A stretch of DNA of 64,000 nucleotides from Clostridiales bacterium UBA3758 (lineage in GTDB: Bacteria > Bacillota > Clostridia > Oscillospirales > Oscillospiraceae). This document shows positions 18,301 through 24,934 of the stretch, one piece after another. Location: positions 19,533-83,532 of the forward strand of contig DFGE01000027.1 in the NCBI GenBank assembly GCA_002371675.1. Direction: 5' to 3'. Position 1 is the stretch's first letter, and the number at the start of each line of letters is the position of its first letter. The position numbers and the translations under genes are program-made. The notes below the pieces were generated by a model, which was given only the letters and a program-made list of their open reading frames with translations, searched no databases and had not been told where the DNA came from.

Positions 18301-18538
18301 AAAAGGGACTGTTGCAAAATGCGAAAACCCTGGTTGCCTCGTAGGGGACGGCCTTGTGCCCTCCCGGCAGCATCAAGCTATATGAATAGCAAAAATGTTC
18401 GGCGAATTCGTACAAGCTGCGAATCCGCCGAACATTTTTTGCATGTATACTGTTGCGCCAACGGGCGGGGCAGAGCCGCCGCCTACGAACGCAGATGCAC
18501 ATTTACGCGCTCATCCTTATTTTGCAACAGACCCTTTT
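18301..18538. repeat. MITE-like element with IS6-like terminal inverted repeats
   Basis: The ends 18301-18320 and 18519-18538 are 20-bp inverted repeats with a single mismatch (AAAAGGGACTGTTGCAAAAT against its partner). The core CTGTTGCAAA resembles the ends of IS6/IS26-family elements from memory. No transposase is inside; the 238 bp hold a long hairpin (18389-18442) and a GC-rich right module. The right part (about 18453-18534) recurs inverted at 59674-59759 with about 90% identity by eye. No 8-bp target duplication is evident at its borders. Confidence 0.65.
18389..18442. repeat. Long hairpin inside the MITE-like element
   Basis: Two arms of about 21-23 nt (18389-18410 and 18420-18442) sharing the core ATGTTCGGCG, near-perfect with one indel or mismatch, enclose a 9-nt loop. 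The right arm ends in six Ts, so it could terminate transcription from the unknown membrane gene upstream. Confidence 0.7.
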
Positions 18539-18842
18539 CTATAAGCTTTCCACGAAAGATGCTGCGCATTCGACCTTCGTCCCGCATGGGGCGGCCATGG
18601 GGGGATGGGATTCCCCTCCCATGAATTTAAGCGAAGCGGATCTTTCACGCTGTAAGGGATTCGCTTGCATCCGATTTCCCCTTGCGGGGGACGGGAAAAT
18701 CGGATAAAGGAATCGACCAGTGTCCGCACTGGTTGATGAAAGCCCCACCGGGGCTTTCGGTCATGATTCGAATCCCTTACTTTCGCTGAAATATGCCAAG
18801 AAGCGGGATACCCGAATGGGTATCCCGCTTCTTGGCTAACCT
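18539..18842. repeat. Non-coding hairpin cluster with a duplicated tRNA-Arg 3' end
   Basis: No plausible gene here. 18646-18663 is identical over 18 bp to the 3' end of tRNA-Arg (19419-19436), in the same orientation, covering acceptor-stem and T-arm sequence. A 14-bp inverted copy of the T-arm part is at 18767-18780. Between them are several hairpins: arms near 18669-18708, 18718-18734 and 18740-18757. A GGGGATGGGATTCCCC-type palindrome at 18601-18616 resembles others at 13320, 40910 and 51093. The arrangement suggests an integration or att-like scar beside the tRNA. Confidence 0.6.
18795..18836 (-). terminator. Perfect 19-bp hairpin after the four-helix-bundle gene
   Basis: 18795-18813 pairs perfectly with 18818-18836 around GAAT. 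It sits 6 bp beyond the stop of the minus-strand gene. There is no strong U tract, so terminator function is probable rather than certain. Confidence 0.55.
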
Positions 18843-19217
18843 TTACACTAAAGATGCTTCTTGCTCATTATTCTTTTTCACTGTGGTGACAGACGCAATT
18901 AGCATACGCCGGATCGCACCGCAATCAGTTCTGAGAGGCTGATAGGCTTCATCTGTAAGGAATCCAGTTTCATGCAGCAGCTCAAGCCAGTATTCGCTCT
19001 CATAGCACTCCTTCAAAGCAATTTCCAGCTTGGAGATGAAATCCTTTGTCCCCTGTGCATACTGCGCCTCGTGAATATTGGCGCCGATACTCGTTCCGCA
19101 GCGGAGAAGTTGGTTTGCCAATACAGCCTCATGCTGCTCGGCTTTGATCCTGCGACATGCGAGAACGATCTGCTTGGCAAAATCTTTGGACTTTTCACGC
19201 AATATGCTGTCGGACAT
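18843..19217 (-). CDS. Four-helix-bundle protein (S23/IVP-like)
   Basis: A 124-residue helical protein. The segment LLRCGTSIGANIHEAQYAQG and the KLEIALKECYESEYWLELL helix are hallmarks of the S23/'intervening sequence' four-helix-bundle family, related to the Avd accessory protein of diversity-generating retroelements. Its function is unknown; relatives are encoded inside 23S rRNA intervening sequences or as stand-alone genes near repeats. The ATG at 19217 has GAGG 7 nt upstream; the GTG two codons earlier is less likely. It is flanked by unusual repeats and the tRNA-Arg 3'-end duplication, suggesting a small mobile unit. No reverse transcriptase is in the window. Confidence 0.85.
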   Translation of the reverse strand: MSDSILREKSKDFAKQIVLACRRIKAEQHEAVLANQLLRCGTSIGANIHEAQYAQGTKDFISKLEIALKECYESEYWLELLHETGFLTDEAYQPLRTDCGAIRRMLIASVTTVKKNNEQEASLV

Positions 19218-19262
19218 AGTCACACCTCGAAAGATAAGTGAAATGCCGCTTCGTGGCGTGAT

Positions 19263-19380
19263 GAGTGATATTGCTTCGCAGTGATATTCTATTCGCCTCC
19301 CAAACTGGCGCAGCCAATATCACTGGCGTAACCAATATCACTTGCGCAGCAAATATAACTCGCCGCAAGGCGAATAGAAC
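19263..19380. repeat. Short tandem and inverted repeat array upstream of the four-helix-bundle gene
   Basis: Three 18-bp direct repeats (19307-19324, 19325-19342, 19343-19360) of the form GGCGCAGCCAATATCACT decay progressively. Two copies of AGTGATATT occur at 19263-19288 in the opposite sense. TTCTATTCGCCT near 19287 is matched by AGGCGAATAGAA near 19368. The whole can fold into a branched palindromic structure. It lies between the gene start and the tRNA terminator. Confidence 0.7.
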
Positions 19381-19381
19381 T

Positions 19382-19415
19382 GAAAAAACGACATGTCGAA
19401 ACATGTCGTTTTTTC
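19382..19415 (-). terminator. Terminator of tRNA-Arg
   Basis: A perfect hairpin with core ACGACATGT / ACATGTCGT, flanked by A6 and T6. It lies immediately 3' of the tRNA on the minus strand and would work in either direction. Confidence 0.85.
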
Positions 19416-19492
19416 TGGCACGCTGTAAGGGATTCGAACCCCTGACCTTCTGGTCCGTAGCCAGACGCTCTATCCAGCTGAGCTAACAGCGC
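19416..19492 (-). tRNA. tRNA-Arg (anticodon ACG)
   Basis: A 77-nt cloverleaf read on the minus strand. It has a 7-bp acceptor stem (with G-U at position 1), D-arm with AGCTGGATA, anticodon stem TCTGG/CCAGA around loop CTACGGA (anticodon ACG, read as ICG after deamination), and T-loop TTCGAAT. A genome-encoded CCA lies at 19416-19418. The TATAAT-like box at 19517-19522 is a probable -10. Its 3' end is duplicated 770 bp away. Confidence 0.95.
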
Positions 19493-19567
19493 ATCTTGTC
19501 TCTCAATGAGAGCCTGATTATATTAGCACAACCGGAAAGAAAATGCAAGAGGGAAAAAAACTTTTTT

Positions 19568-19726
19568 TTACAGCCCCAAAACGCCCGAGACGGCGTCGAC
19601 CACCCGGCCGAGCTGCTTCATGGCTCTGCGCTTTCTGCGCATGCGGCGCGGCAGCACGGCCATACCGAGCGCGCAGGCTGCCGCGGCGGCAAAACCGGCG
19701 GCGAGCGCGGCGTTGTTCTTCTCCAT
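19568..19726 (-). CDS. Small 52-residue hydrophobic/basic protein
   Basis: A short reading frame starting MEKNNAALAAGFAAAAACAL, with one Ala-rich membrane helix (about residues 6-25) followed by a strongly basic stretch RRMRRKRRAMK and a short amphipathic tail ending GVLGL. AGGAGG is placed 8 nt before the ATG, which is the main support for coding. Codon use is like the neighbours. It resembles small YtxH-like single-pass proteins in layout only. It is divergent from ymdB. The function is unknown. Confidence 0.6.
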   Translation of the reverse strand: MEKNNAALAAGFAAAAACALGMAVLPRRMRRKRRAMKQLGRVVDAVSGVLGL

Positions 19727-19775
19727 CGCGCGATCCTCCTTTTATAAAATCTGAGCTTAGTATGCCCGGAAAGGA

Positions 19776-19805
19776 TTGATAGCCGCAGGGAAATTGTGGT
19801 ACAAT
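19776..19805 (+). promoter_or_regulatory. Promoter of ymdB
   Basis: TTGATA (19776-19781), an 18-bp spacer and TACAAT (19800-19805), 48 bp before the start codon. Confidence 0.65.
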
Positions 19806-19853
19806 ATCTTATACAGAAAATTGAACTGACTTCCTGAGAAGGGAGGACACCAT

Positions 19854-20627
19854 ATGAGCGTCAAAATCCTGGCGGTGGGAGATATCTGCGGAGAACCGGG
19901 GCTGGATATCCTCACGCGCCGCCTGAAGGACTATCGAAAAGAACAGCAGATCAATTTTGTCGTGGCCAACGGAGAGAACGCCAACGTAGTCGGCATCACG
20001 CCGCGGCAAGCGGATCAGATCTTCCGCGCAGGCGTGGACGTCATCACCCTTGGAAACCACACCTGGACGCGCACGGAGCTGCGGCCCTATCTCGCCGAGC
20101 GCACGCGCATCCTCCGCCCGGCGAATTTCGGCCCCCAGTGCCCCGGCCGCGGCATCGCCGCCTACCAAACGGACTTCGGCGGCGTATGCGTGCTGAATCT
20201 CCAGGGGCGCTTCACCCTTGACACCAACACCGACAATCCCTTCGCCATTGCCGACGGCTATATGGCCGAGATCCGGGAGAAGATCATCCTCGTGGATTTC
20301 CACGCCGAGGGCACCAGCGAAAAGCGCGCAATGGGCTTTCTGCTCGACGGGAGGGCCAGCGCGGTCTGGGGCACGCATACCCATGTCCAGACCTCGGACG
20401 CCGAGGTGCTCCCCAACGGCACAGGCTACATCACCGACCTCGGCATGACCGGGGCGGCCAACTCTGTCCTGGGCATCGACCCGGAGCAGAGCATCGGCAA
20501 ATTCCTGGGCGATCCGCCCCGGCGCTACGACGCGGCCGGCGGCCCGGCGAAGCTGGAGGGCTGCCTGTTCACCATCGACCCGGAGACCGGCAAATGCCTG
20601 GCGGCAGAGGCGGTGAGGCTCAGATGA
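19854..20627 (+). CDS. ymdB: YmdB-family metallophosphoesterase
   Basis: Dinuclear metal phosphodiesterase family; the Bacillus YmdB hydrolyses 2',3'-cyclic nucleotides and influences biofilm and motility decisions. The 257-residue product carries VGDICGEPG (metal-binding Asp), VANGENAN, TLGNHTW, DFHAEGTSEK, and GTHTHVQTSD with its histidines: the complete family set. GGGAGG lies upstream of the ATG. Its stop overlaps the next start as ATGA, so it is coupled to the nuclease genes, an uncommon partner (in Bacillus it sits near rny). The role in this organism is inferred from the family. Confidence 0.93.
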   Translation: MSVKILAVGDICGEPGLDILTRRLKDYRKEQQINFVVANGENANVVGITPRQADQIFRAGVDVITLGNHTWTRTELRPYLAERTRILRPANFGPQCPGRGIAAYQTDFGGVCVLNLQGRFTLDTNTDNPFAIADGYMAEIREKIILVDFHAEGTSEKRAMGFLLDGRASAVWGTHTHVQTSDAEVLPNGTGYITDLGMTGAANSVLGIDPEQSIGKFLGDPPRRYDAAGGPAKLEGCLFTIDPETGKCLAAEAVRLR

Positions 20628-21739
20628 GAGACCTGAAGATCCTTCACGCGGCGGATCTGCACCTGGATTCGCCCTTCGAGGCGCTGCCCGCGGGCAAGGC
20701 GGCCATCCGCCGCAAGGAGCAGCGCGAGCTGCTCGCCGCCCTGGCGGAGCTGGCCGTGCGCGAGCAGGTAGACCTCGTGCTGCTCAGCGGCGACCTGCTC
20801 GACAGCGACAACACCTACCGCGAGACCGGGGAGGACCTCGTCCGCTGCCTGCGCAGCATCCCCGCGCCGGTGTTCATCGCCCCGGGCAATCACGACTATT
20901 ATTCCCCCAAATCACCCTACGCCCGCCTCAAGCTGCCGGAGAATGTCCACGTTTTCCGCACCGGAACCCCGCAGGGCTTCCCGCTGCACACGCTGGGCGT
21001 CATGGTCTACGGCGCGGCCTTCACCGAAAAGCACGCCGGCCCCCTGCTGCGGGATTTCAGCGCGCCGAAGCGCGAGGGGATGCGGAATCTCCTGTGCATC
21101 CACGGCGAGGTCGGGGTCCGCGATTCGCTCTATGACCCTATCTCCGAGGAGGAGCTCGCCCGCAGCGGCGTGGATTACGCGGCGCTCGGGCATATCCACA
21201 AGGCCAGCGGCCTCAGAAAAGCCGGGAACACCTGGTATTCCTGGCCGGGCTGCCCGGAAGGGCGCGGTTTTGACGAGACCGGCGAAAAGACCGTGAATCT
21301 CGTCGAGCTCAAAGGCGAGAGCTGCACGCTGCGCACCGTATCCATCGCGCAGCGGCGCTATGAGGAGCTGGAGATCGACGTCACGGGCACAGAGCCGCTG
21401 CTCGCTATCCACACCTCGCTGCCGGACGACACGGTCTGCGACGTGTACCGCCTCACGCTCACCGGCGAGGCGGAGACGGCGCCGGATCTCAACCATCTGC
21501 ACCAGAATCTCGACGAGCTGTTCTTCGAGCTGCAGCTGCGCGACGAGACGAGGCTGCGCCGCAGCCTCTGGGAGGCGGCGGAAGAGGACACCCTGCGCGG
21601 CCTCTTCCTGCGGCGGCTGCAGGAGAAGCTCCGCGAGGCCCGCACGGAGGAAGAAAAACGCCGGATCGAGCAGGCGGCCCGCTGGGGACTCGCCGCGCTC
21701 GACAATGCCGAGGAGGTCGTACGCCATGATCATACGTAA
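20624..21739 (+). CDS. DNA repair exonuclease, YhaO/SbcD-like metallophosphoesterase
   Basis: A 371-residue calcineurin-like nuclease of the Mre11/SbcD class. Metal-site motifs in order: HAADLHLDSP, SGDLLDSDN, GNHDYY, HGEVG and LGHIHKA. The C-terminal third is a capping region typical of YhaO rather than SbcD. The start is set at ATG 20624, overlapping the ymdB stop (ATGA). It overlaps the next gene by 14 bp. Together the pair should form a nuclease-ATPase complex acting on DNA ends. Confidence 0.88.
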   Translation: MRDLKILHAADLHLDSPFEALPAGKAAIRRKEQRELLAALAELAVREQVDLVLLSGDLLDSDNTYRETGEDLVRCLRSIPAPVFIAPGNHDYYSPKSPYARLKLPENVHVFRTGTPQGFPLHTLGVMVYGAAFTEKHAGPLLRDFSAPKREGMRNLLCIHGEVGVRDSLYDPISEEELARSGVDYAALGHIHKASGLRKAGNTWYSWPGCPEGRGFDETGEKTVNLVELKGESCTLRTVSIAQRRYEELEIDVTGTEPLLAIHTSLPDDTVCDVYRLTLTGEAETAPDLNHLHQNLDELFFELQLRDETRLRRSLWEAAEEDTLRGLFLRRLQEKLREARTEEEKRRIEQAARWGLAALDNAEEVVRHDHT

Positions 21740-23681
21740 GCTGACGGCGTCCTTCGGCAAGCTCGAAAACGAGAGCCTGCGCTTTCACGACGGGCTTAAC
21801 GTCATCTACGCCCCCAACGAGAGCGGCAAATCCACCTGGTGCGCCTTCATCCGCGCCATGCTCTACGGGGTGGATTCCTCCGAGCGCGAGCGGCGCGGCT
21901 ACCTTCCGGACAAGCTGCGCTACGCGCCGTGGTCCGGCGCGCCCATGGAGGGGAGTATGGAGCTCACCTCCGACAACTGCAACATCACCATCACCCGCGC
22001 CACGCGGACGAAAAACGCCCCGATGCGCGAGTTCAGTGCCTGTTATACGGGCACGACCGTCCCCGTCGAGGGGCTCAACGGCACGAACGCGGGCGAGGAG
22101 CTCACGGGCGTGAGTAAGGACGTCTTCCGGCGCAGCGCGTTCGTCGAGCAGGGCACCGTCGCCGTGACGGGCAGCCCGGAGCTGGAAAAGCGCATCAGCG
22201 CCATCGTCTCCACCGGGGAGGAGTCCGCCTCCTACACGGAGGCGGACGAGCGTCTGCGCGCCTGGCAGCGCAAGCGCCGCGCCAACCGCCGCGGCTTGCT
22301 GCCCGAGCTCGAGGGACGCATGGATGAGGCACAGCGCCTGCTGGACGATCTCGACCGCGGGCTCGAGGACAAGCAGCAGCTTGAGGAGCAGCTCAAAAAG
22401 GCGCGCGCCGACTGCACCAAGCTCGAGGCCGCCGTCACCGAGACGCGCAAGCGCCAGCGCAAGGCCGCCCTGGAGGAACTCAACGCCGGCCGCGCCGAGC
22501 TCAAGGCAGTCAGCGAGGAGAATGACGAGGCCATTGCTGCGCTCTCCCATCGCCGCGCGGAGCTGCGCGCCGGCCCCTTCGGGGACCGCAGCCCCCGCGA
22601 AGTCGAGGCCGAGATCAACGCTGACCGCGCGAGGCTCGAGGAGCTGAATGCGCCCGCGCCGTCCAAGCGCATCCTGATCCCGACGGTGATCCTGTTCGTG
22701 CTTGCGGTGCTGGCCGCCGCGCTCTATGCGCCGCTCGACGCCATCGCCCTGGTCATCGCCGCGGGCGTCTTCTGTGTCGCGGCAGTGGCGCTGCTGATGC
22801 GCTATCTGCGCATGCGCCAGGACGACCGCGCTGCCCGCGAGGAGAGCGCGGCGATCCTGCTCAAGTATAAGGTTGGCGAGGCGGAGGAGCTGGAGGGGCT
22901 GCTGCAGCGGCATCGCGCGCTCTGCGCCGAGGTCGTGCACGCCATGCGCGCCGAAGAGGCCAGCCGCGTCGCCTATGAGGAGGCCAAAGCGCAGCAGGAG
23001 CAGCGCGAGGCCAGAGCCATCTCTGCGCTGGACTTCAGCTCCGGCAGCAGCGACGCCGCCCGCCTCGGCCGCGCATTGGCCGCGGCCCGCGCCAACGTGG
23101 AGGCGCTCTCCGGCCGCATCGCGAGCCTCGAGGGCAGGCTCTCCACCCTCGGCGATCCCCTGGTGCTCTCCTCGAGCCTGAGCTTTATGCGCGAGGAATA
23201 CGACCAGCTGCAGGAGGAGTACGACGCGCTCTCCCTCGCGGTGGACACCCTGCGCGACGCCGACGCGGAGATCCAGAGCCGCTTTTCGCCGGAGCTCGGG
23301 CGCGTCGCCTCCCGGTACATGTCCGCCGTCACGGGCGGGCGCTACGAGGATGTGCTCCTGAACCGCGATTTCACCGCCCGCACCCGCACACGGGACGACA
23401 TCGTGGCGCGCGACTCGGAATATCTCAGCGCCGGGACGCTCGACCTGCTGTATCTCGCGGTGCGCCTGGCGGTCTGCGAGCTGGCGCTCCCGGAGGGCGA
23501 GCCCTGCCCGCTCATCATCGACGACGCGCTGGTGAACCTCGACGAGACGCGCTACGCCCAGGCGATCGAGCTGCTCAAGCAGATCGCAAGGCAGCGCCAG
23601 GTCATCCTCTTTACCTGCCGCCAGCCGGAGGCACCGGCCGCTTCGGAGCAGCCTGCGCTGCCCGCTCCCGGACGCGGGTGA
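21726..23681 (+). CDS. YhaN/SbcC-like SMC-type ATPase with membrane helices
   Basis: A 651-residue Rad50-like ATPase, partner of the preceding nuclease. The N-terminus has the Walker A APNESGKST; the C-terminus has LSAGTLDLLYLAVRLA (signature) and LIIDDALVNLDETR (Walker B and D-loop). The two coiled-coil arms (about 190-300 and 390-540) are interrupted by a hydrophobic stretch at about 315-361 that looks like two membrane helices, as in YhaN-type proteins, so the complex may be membrane-tethered. GAGGAGG lies 9 nt before the ATG. The frame is open upstream out of register with the nuclease gene, but that part is a shadow. Confidence 0.88.
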   Translation: MIIRKLTASFGKLENESLRFHDGLNVIYAPNESGKSTWCAFIRAMLYGVDSSERERRGYLPDKLRYAPWSGAPMEGSMELTSDNCNITITRATRTKNAPMREFSACYTGTTVPVEGLNGTNAGEELTGVSKDVFRRSAFVEQGTVAVTGSPELEKRISAIVSTGEESASYTEADERLRAWQRKRRANRRGLLPELEGRMDEAQRLLDDLDRGLEDKQQLEEQLKKARADCTKLEAAVTETRKRQRKAALEELNAGRAELKAVSEENDEAIAALSHRRAELRAGPFGDRSPREVEAEINADRARLEELNAPAPSKRILIPTVILFVLAVLAAALYAPLDAIALVIAAGVFCVAAVALLMRYLRMRQDDRAAREESAAILLKYKVGEAEELEGLLQRHRALCAEVVHAMRAEEASRVAYEEAKAQQEQREARAISALDFSSGSSDAARLGRALAAARANVEALSGRIASLEGRLSTLGDPLVLSSSLSFMREEYDQLQEEYDALSLAVDTLRDADAEIQSRFSPELGRVASRYMSAVTGGRYEDVLLNRDFTARTRTRDDIVARDSEYLSAGTLDLLYLAVRLAVCELALPEGEPCPLIIDDALVNLDETRYAQAIELLKQIARQRQVILFTCRQPEAPAASEQPALPAPGRG

Positions 23682-23723
23682 ACGGCAGGCCGCGCCACGC
23701 GGCAGGGATACAGACAAGGATAC

Positions 23724-23766
23724 AAAAATGCCCCACGGTTTTTTAATACCGTGGGGCATTTCTTTG
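23724..23766. terminator. Bidirectional terminator between the nuclease operon and rnfA
   Basis: A 14-bp perfect stem (23726-23739 with 23748-23761), flanked by A5 and TTTCTTT. It ends both the plus-strand ymdB operon and the minus-strand rnf operon, so rnfA is the last rnf gene. Confidence 0.85.
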
Positions 23767-23779
23767 CCTTTTGGCGGGT

Positions 23780-24325
23780 TTACTTGAATGCCAGCAGAGC
23801 CATCGAGATGATGCCGGCCGCGAGCAGGGAGCCGGGCAGGCCGCGGAAGGCCTTTGGCATACGGTCGGGCTGGATGCGTCTCTCCACGCCGGACATCAGG
23901 AAGAGCGCAGCGAGGAAGCCGAGACCCACGCCGAGGGCGGCCAGCAGCGCCTCGATATAGCTGAGGGACGCCGCCTCGACGCTCATGCCGAGCACGACGC
24001 TGTTGAGCGCGACGAGCGGGAAGAAAGCGCCGAAGGACTTTTTGAAGATCGCCCCAAGCAGATACACCAGCACGAGGATCACGGCCACGGCGCACAGCAG
24101 GCTAAGGAACTCGAGCCCGAGCGGCGCGAGCACGAGGTTCTGCAGCGGCCAGAGGATCGCCGTGGCGAGCAGGGTGACGATGGCGACGGCGAGGCCCATG
24201 ACCAGGAGCTTCTGCCCCTTCTTGGCCCAGCCGAGCAGCGGCGTGAGGCCGAGGAACTTCTCAAAGGCGTAGTTGTTGGCCAGCACGCCCGCGAGGATCA
24301 GCAGAATAACGGTTTTCACATCCAT
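23780..24325 (-). CDS. rnfA: Rnf complex subunit RnfA
   Basis: Integral membrane subunit of the Rnf ferredoxin:NAD+ oxidoreductase (NqrE/RnfA family), 181 residues and six hydrophobic segments. The motif NNYAFEKFLG near the N-terminus is characteristic; LNSVVLGMSVE matches the second half of the inverted topology. It starts 3 bp after the rnfE stop. Normally rnfB, the multi-cluster ferredoxin-binding subunit, follows rnfA, but here a terminator does, and the next gene belongs to the other strand. Confidence 0.92.
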   Translation of the reverse strand: MDVKTVILLILAGVLANNYAFEKFLGLTPLLGWAKKGQKLLVMGLAVAIVTLLATAILWPLQNLVLAPLGLEFLSLLCAVAVILVLVYLLGAIFKKSFGAFFPLVALNSVVLGMSVEAASLSYIEALLAALGVGLGFLAALFLMSGVERRIQPDRMPKAFRGLPGSLLAAGIISMALLAFK

Positions 24326-24328
24326 GGC

Positions 24329-24934
24329 TTATTCTCCTTCCCCGGCATTGGCAGCCGCGGCGCCGGTGAAGCCCTCGAGTGAGAGCCTGGCCGGGAATAG
24401 CTTGTTGACGACGGCGGCGACGATCGCGTAGATCACCAGTCCGCCGGGAGCGGAGAGCAGCAGGGAAATGCTGTGCTCCTTGAGGAAGGGGATCTCCAGC
24501 CCGGCGAAGCTGCCCGCGCCGAAGAGCTCGCGCAGCGCGGACGTCACGAAGAGCAGCACGATGAAGCCCAGCCCGGAGAGAAGCGCGGTCTTGACAGAGG
24601 GGCGCTCGGCCTGGCTGAACACCAGCAGATCGACCGCAACGACGGCGGCATAGAGTCCGAGCATGGCGGCCATCGCGGGCAGATAGGCCTGCAGGAACAT
24701 CCTGGCGAGCGAGGCGAAGCCCGCGGTCACCAGCAGCGCGGCGGGGACCTTCGCCCCCTCGGGGAGGAGCTTTTTGAGCGCCAGCATGACGAGGGCGGAG
24801 AGCAGCATCACGACGGTGACGGTGCAGCCCATGGTCAGCGCGCCGCGCACGTCCGCGGTCGCGCCCAGGGCGGGCGTCGCGCCGAGGAAGAGCAGCAGCA
24901 TCGGGTCAAAGCTCAGCTTTTTGGTTTCGTTCAT
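24329..24934 (-). CDS. rnfE: Rnf complex subunit RnfE
   Basis: Integral membrane subunit of the NqrD/RnfE family, 201 residues. FLGATPALGATADVRGALTMG carries the family's start-of-chain motif, and the TSALRELFGAGSF segment is highly typical. The start overlaps the rnfG stop by 4 bp (ATGA). The N-terminal half pseudo-repeats RnfA topology in the complex. It probably helps form the ion and electron path across the membrane; whether Na+ or H+ is moved is not readable. Confidence 0.92.
   Translation of the reverse strand: MNETKKLSFDPMLLLFLGATPALGATADVRGALTMGCTVTVVMLLSALVMLALKKLLPEGAKVPAALLVTAGFASLARMFLQAYLPAMAAMLGLYAAVVAVDLLVFSQAERPSVKTALLSGLGFIVLLFVTSALRELFGAGSFAGLEIPFLKEHSISLLLSAPGGLVIYAIVAAVVNKLFPARLSLEGFTGAAAANAGEGE

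Noticed and set aside
18646..18780. A second tRNA or tRNA pseudogene
   Set aside because: Only the 3' acceptor and T-arm sequence is present; there is no D-arm or anticodon arm. It fits an att-like duplication better.
18843..19217. Avd accessory gene of a diversity-generating retroelement
   Set aside because: No reverse transcriptase, template repeat or variable target gene was seen in the window, so only the generic four-helix-bundle call is made.
19263..19380. CRISPR array
   Set aside because: The units are contiguous 18-bp repeats without unique spacers, and no cas genes are present anywhere in the window.
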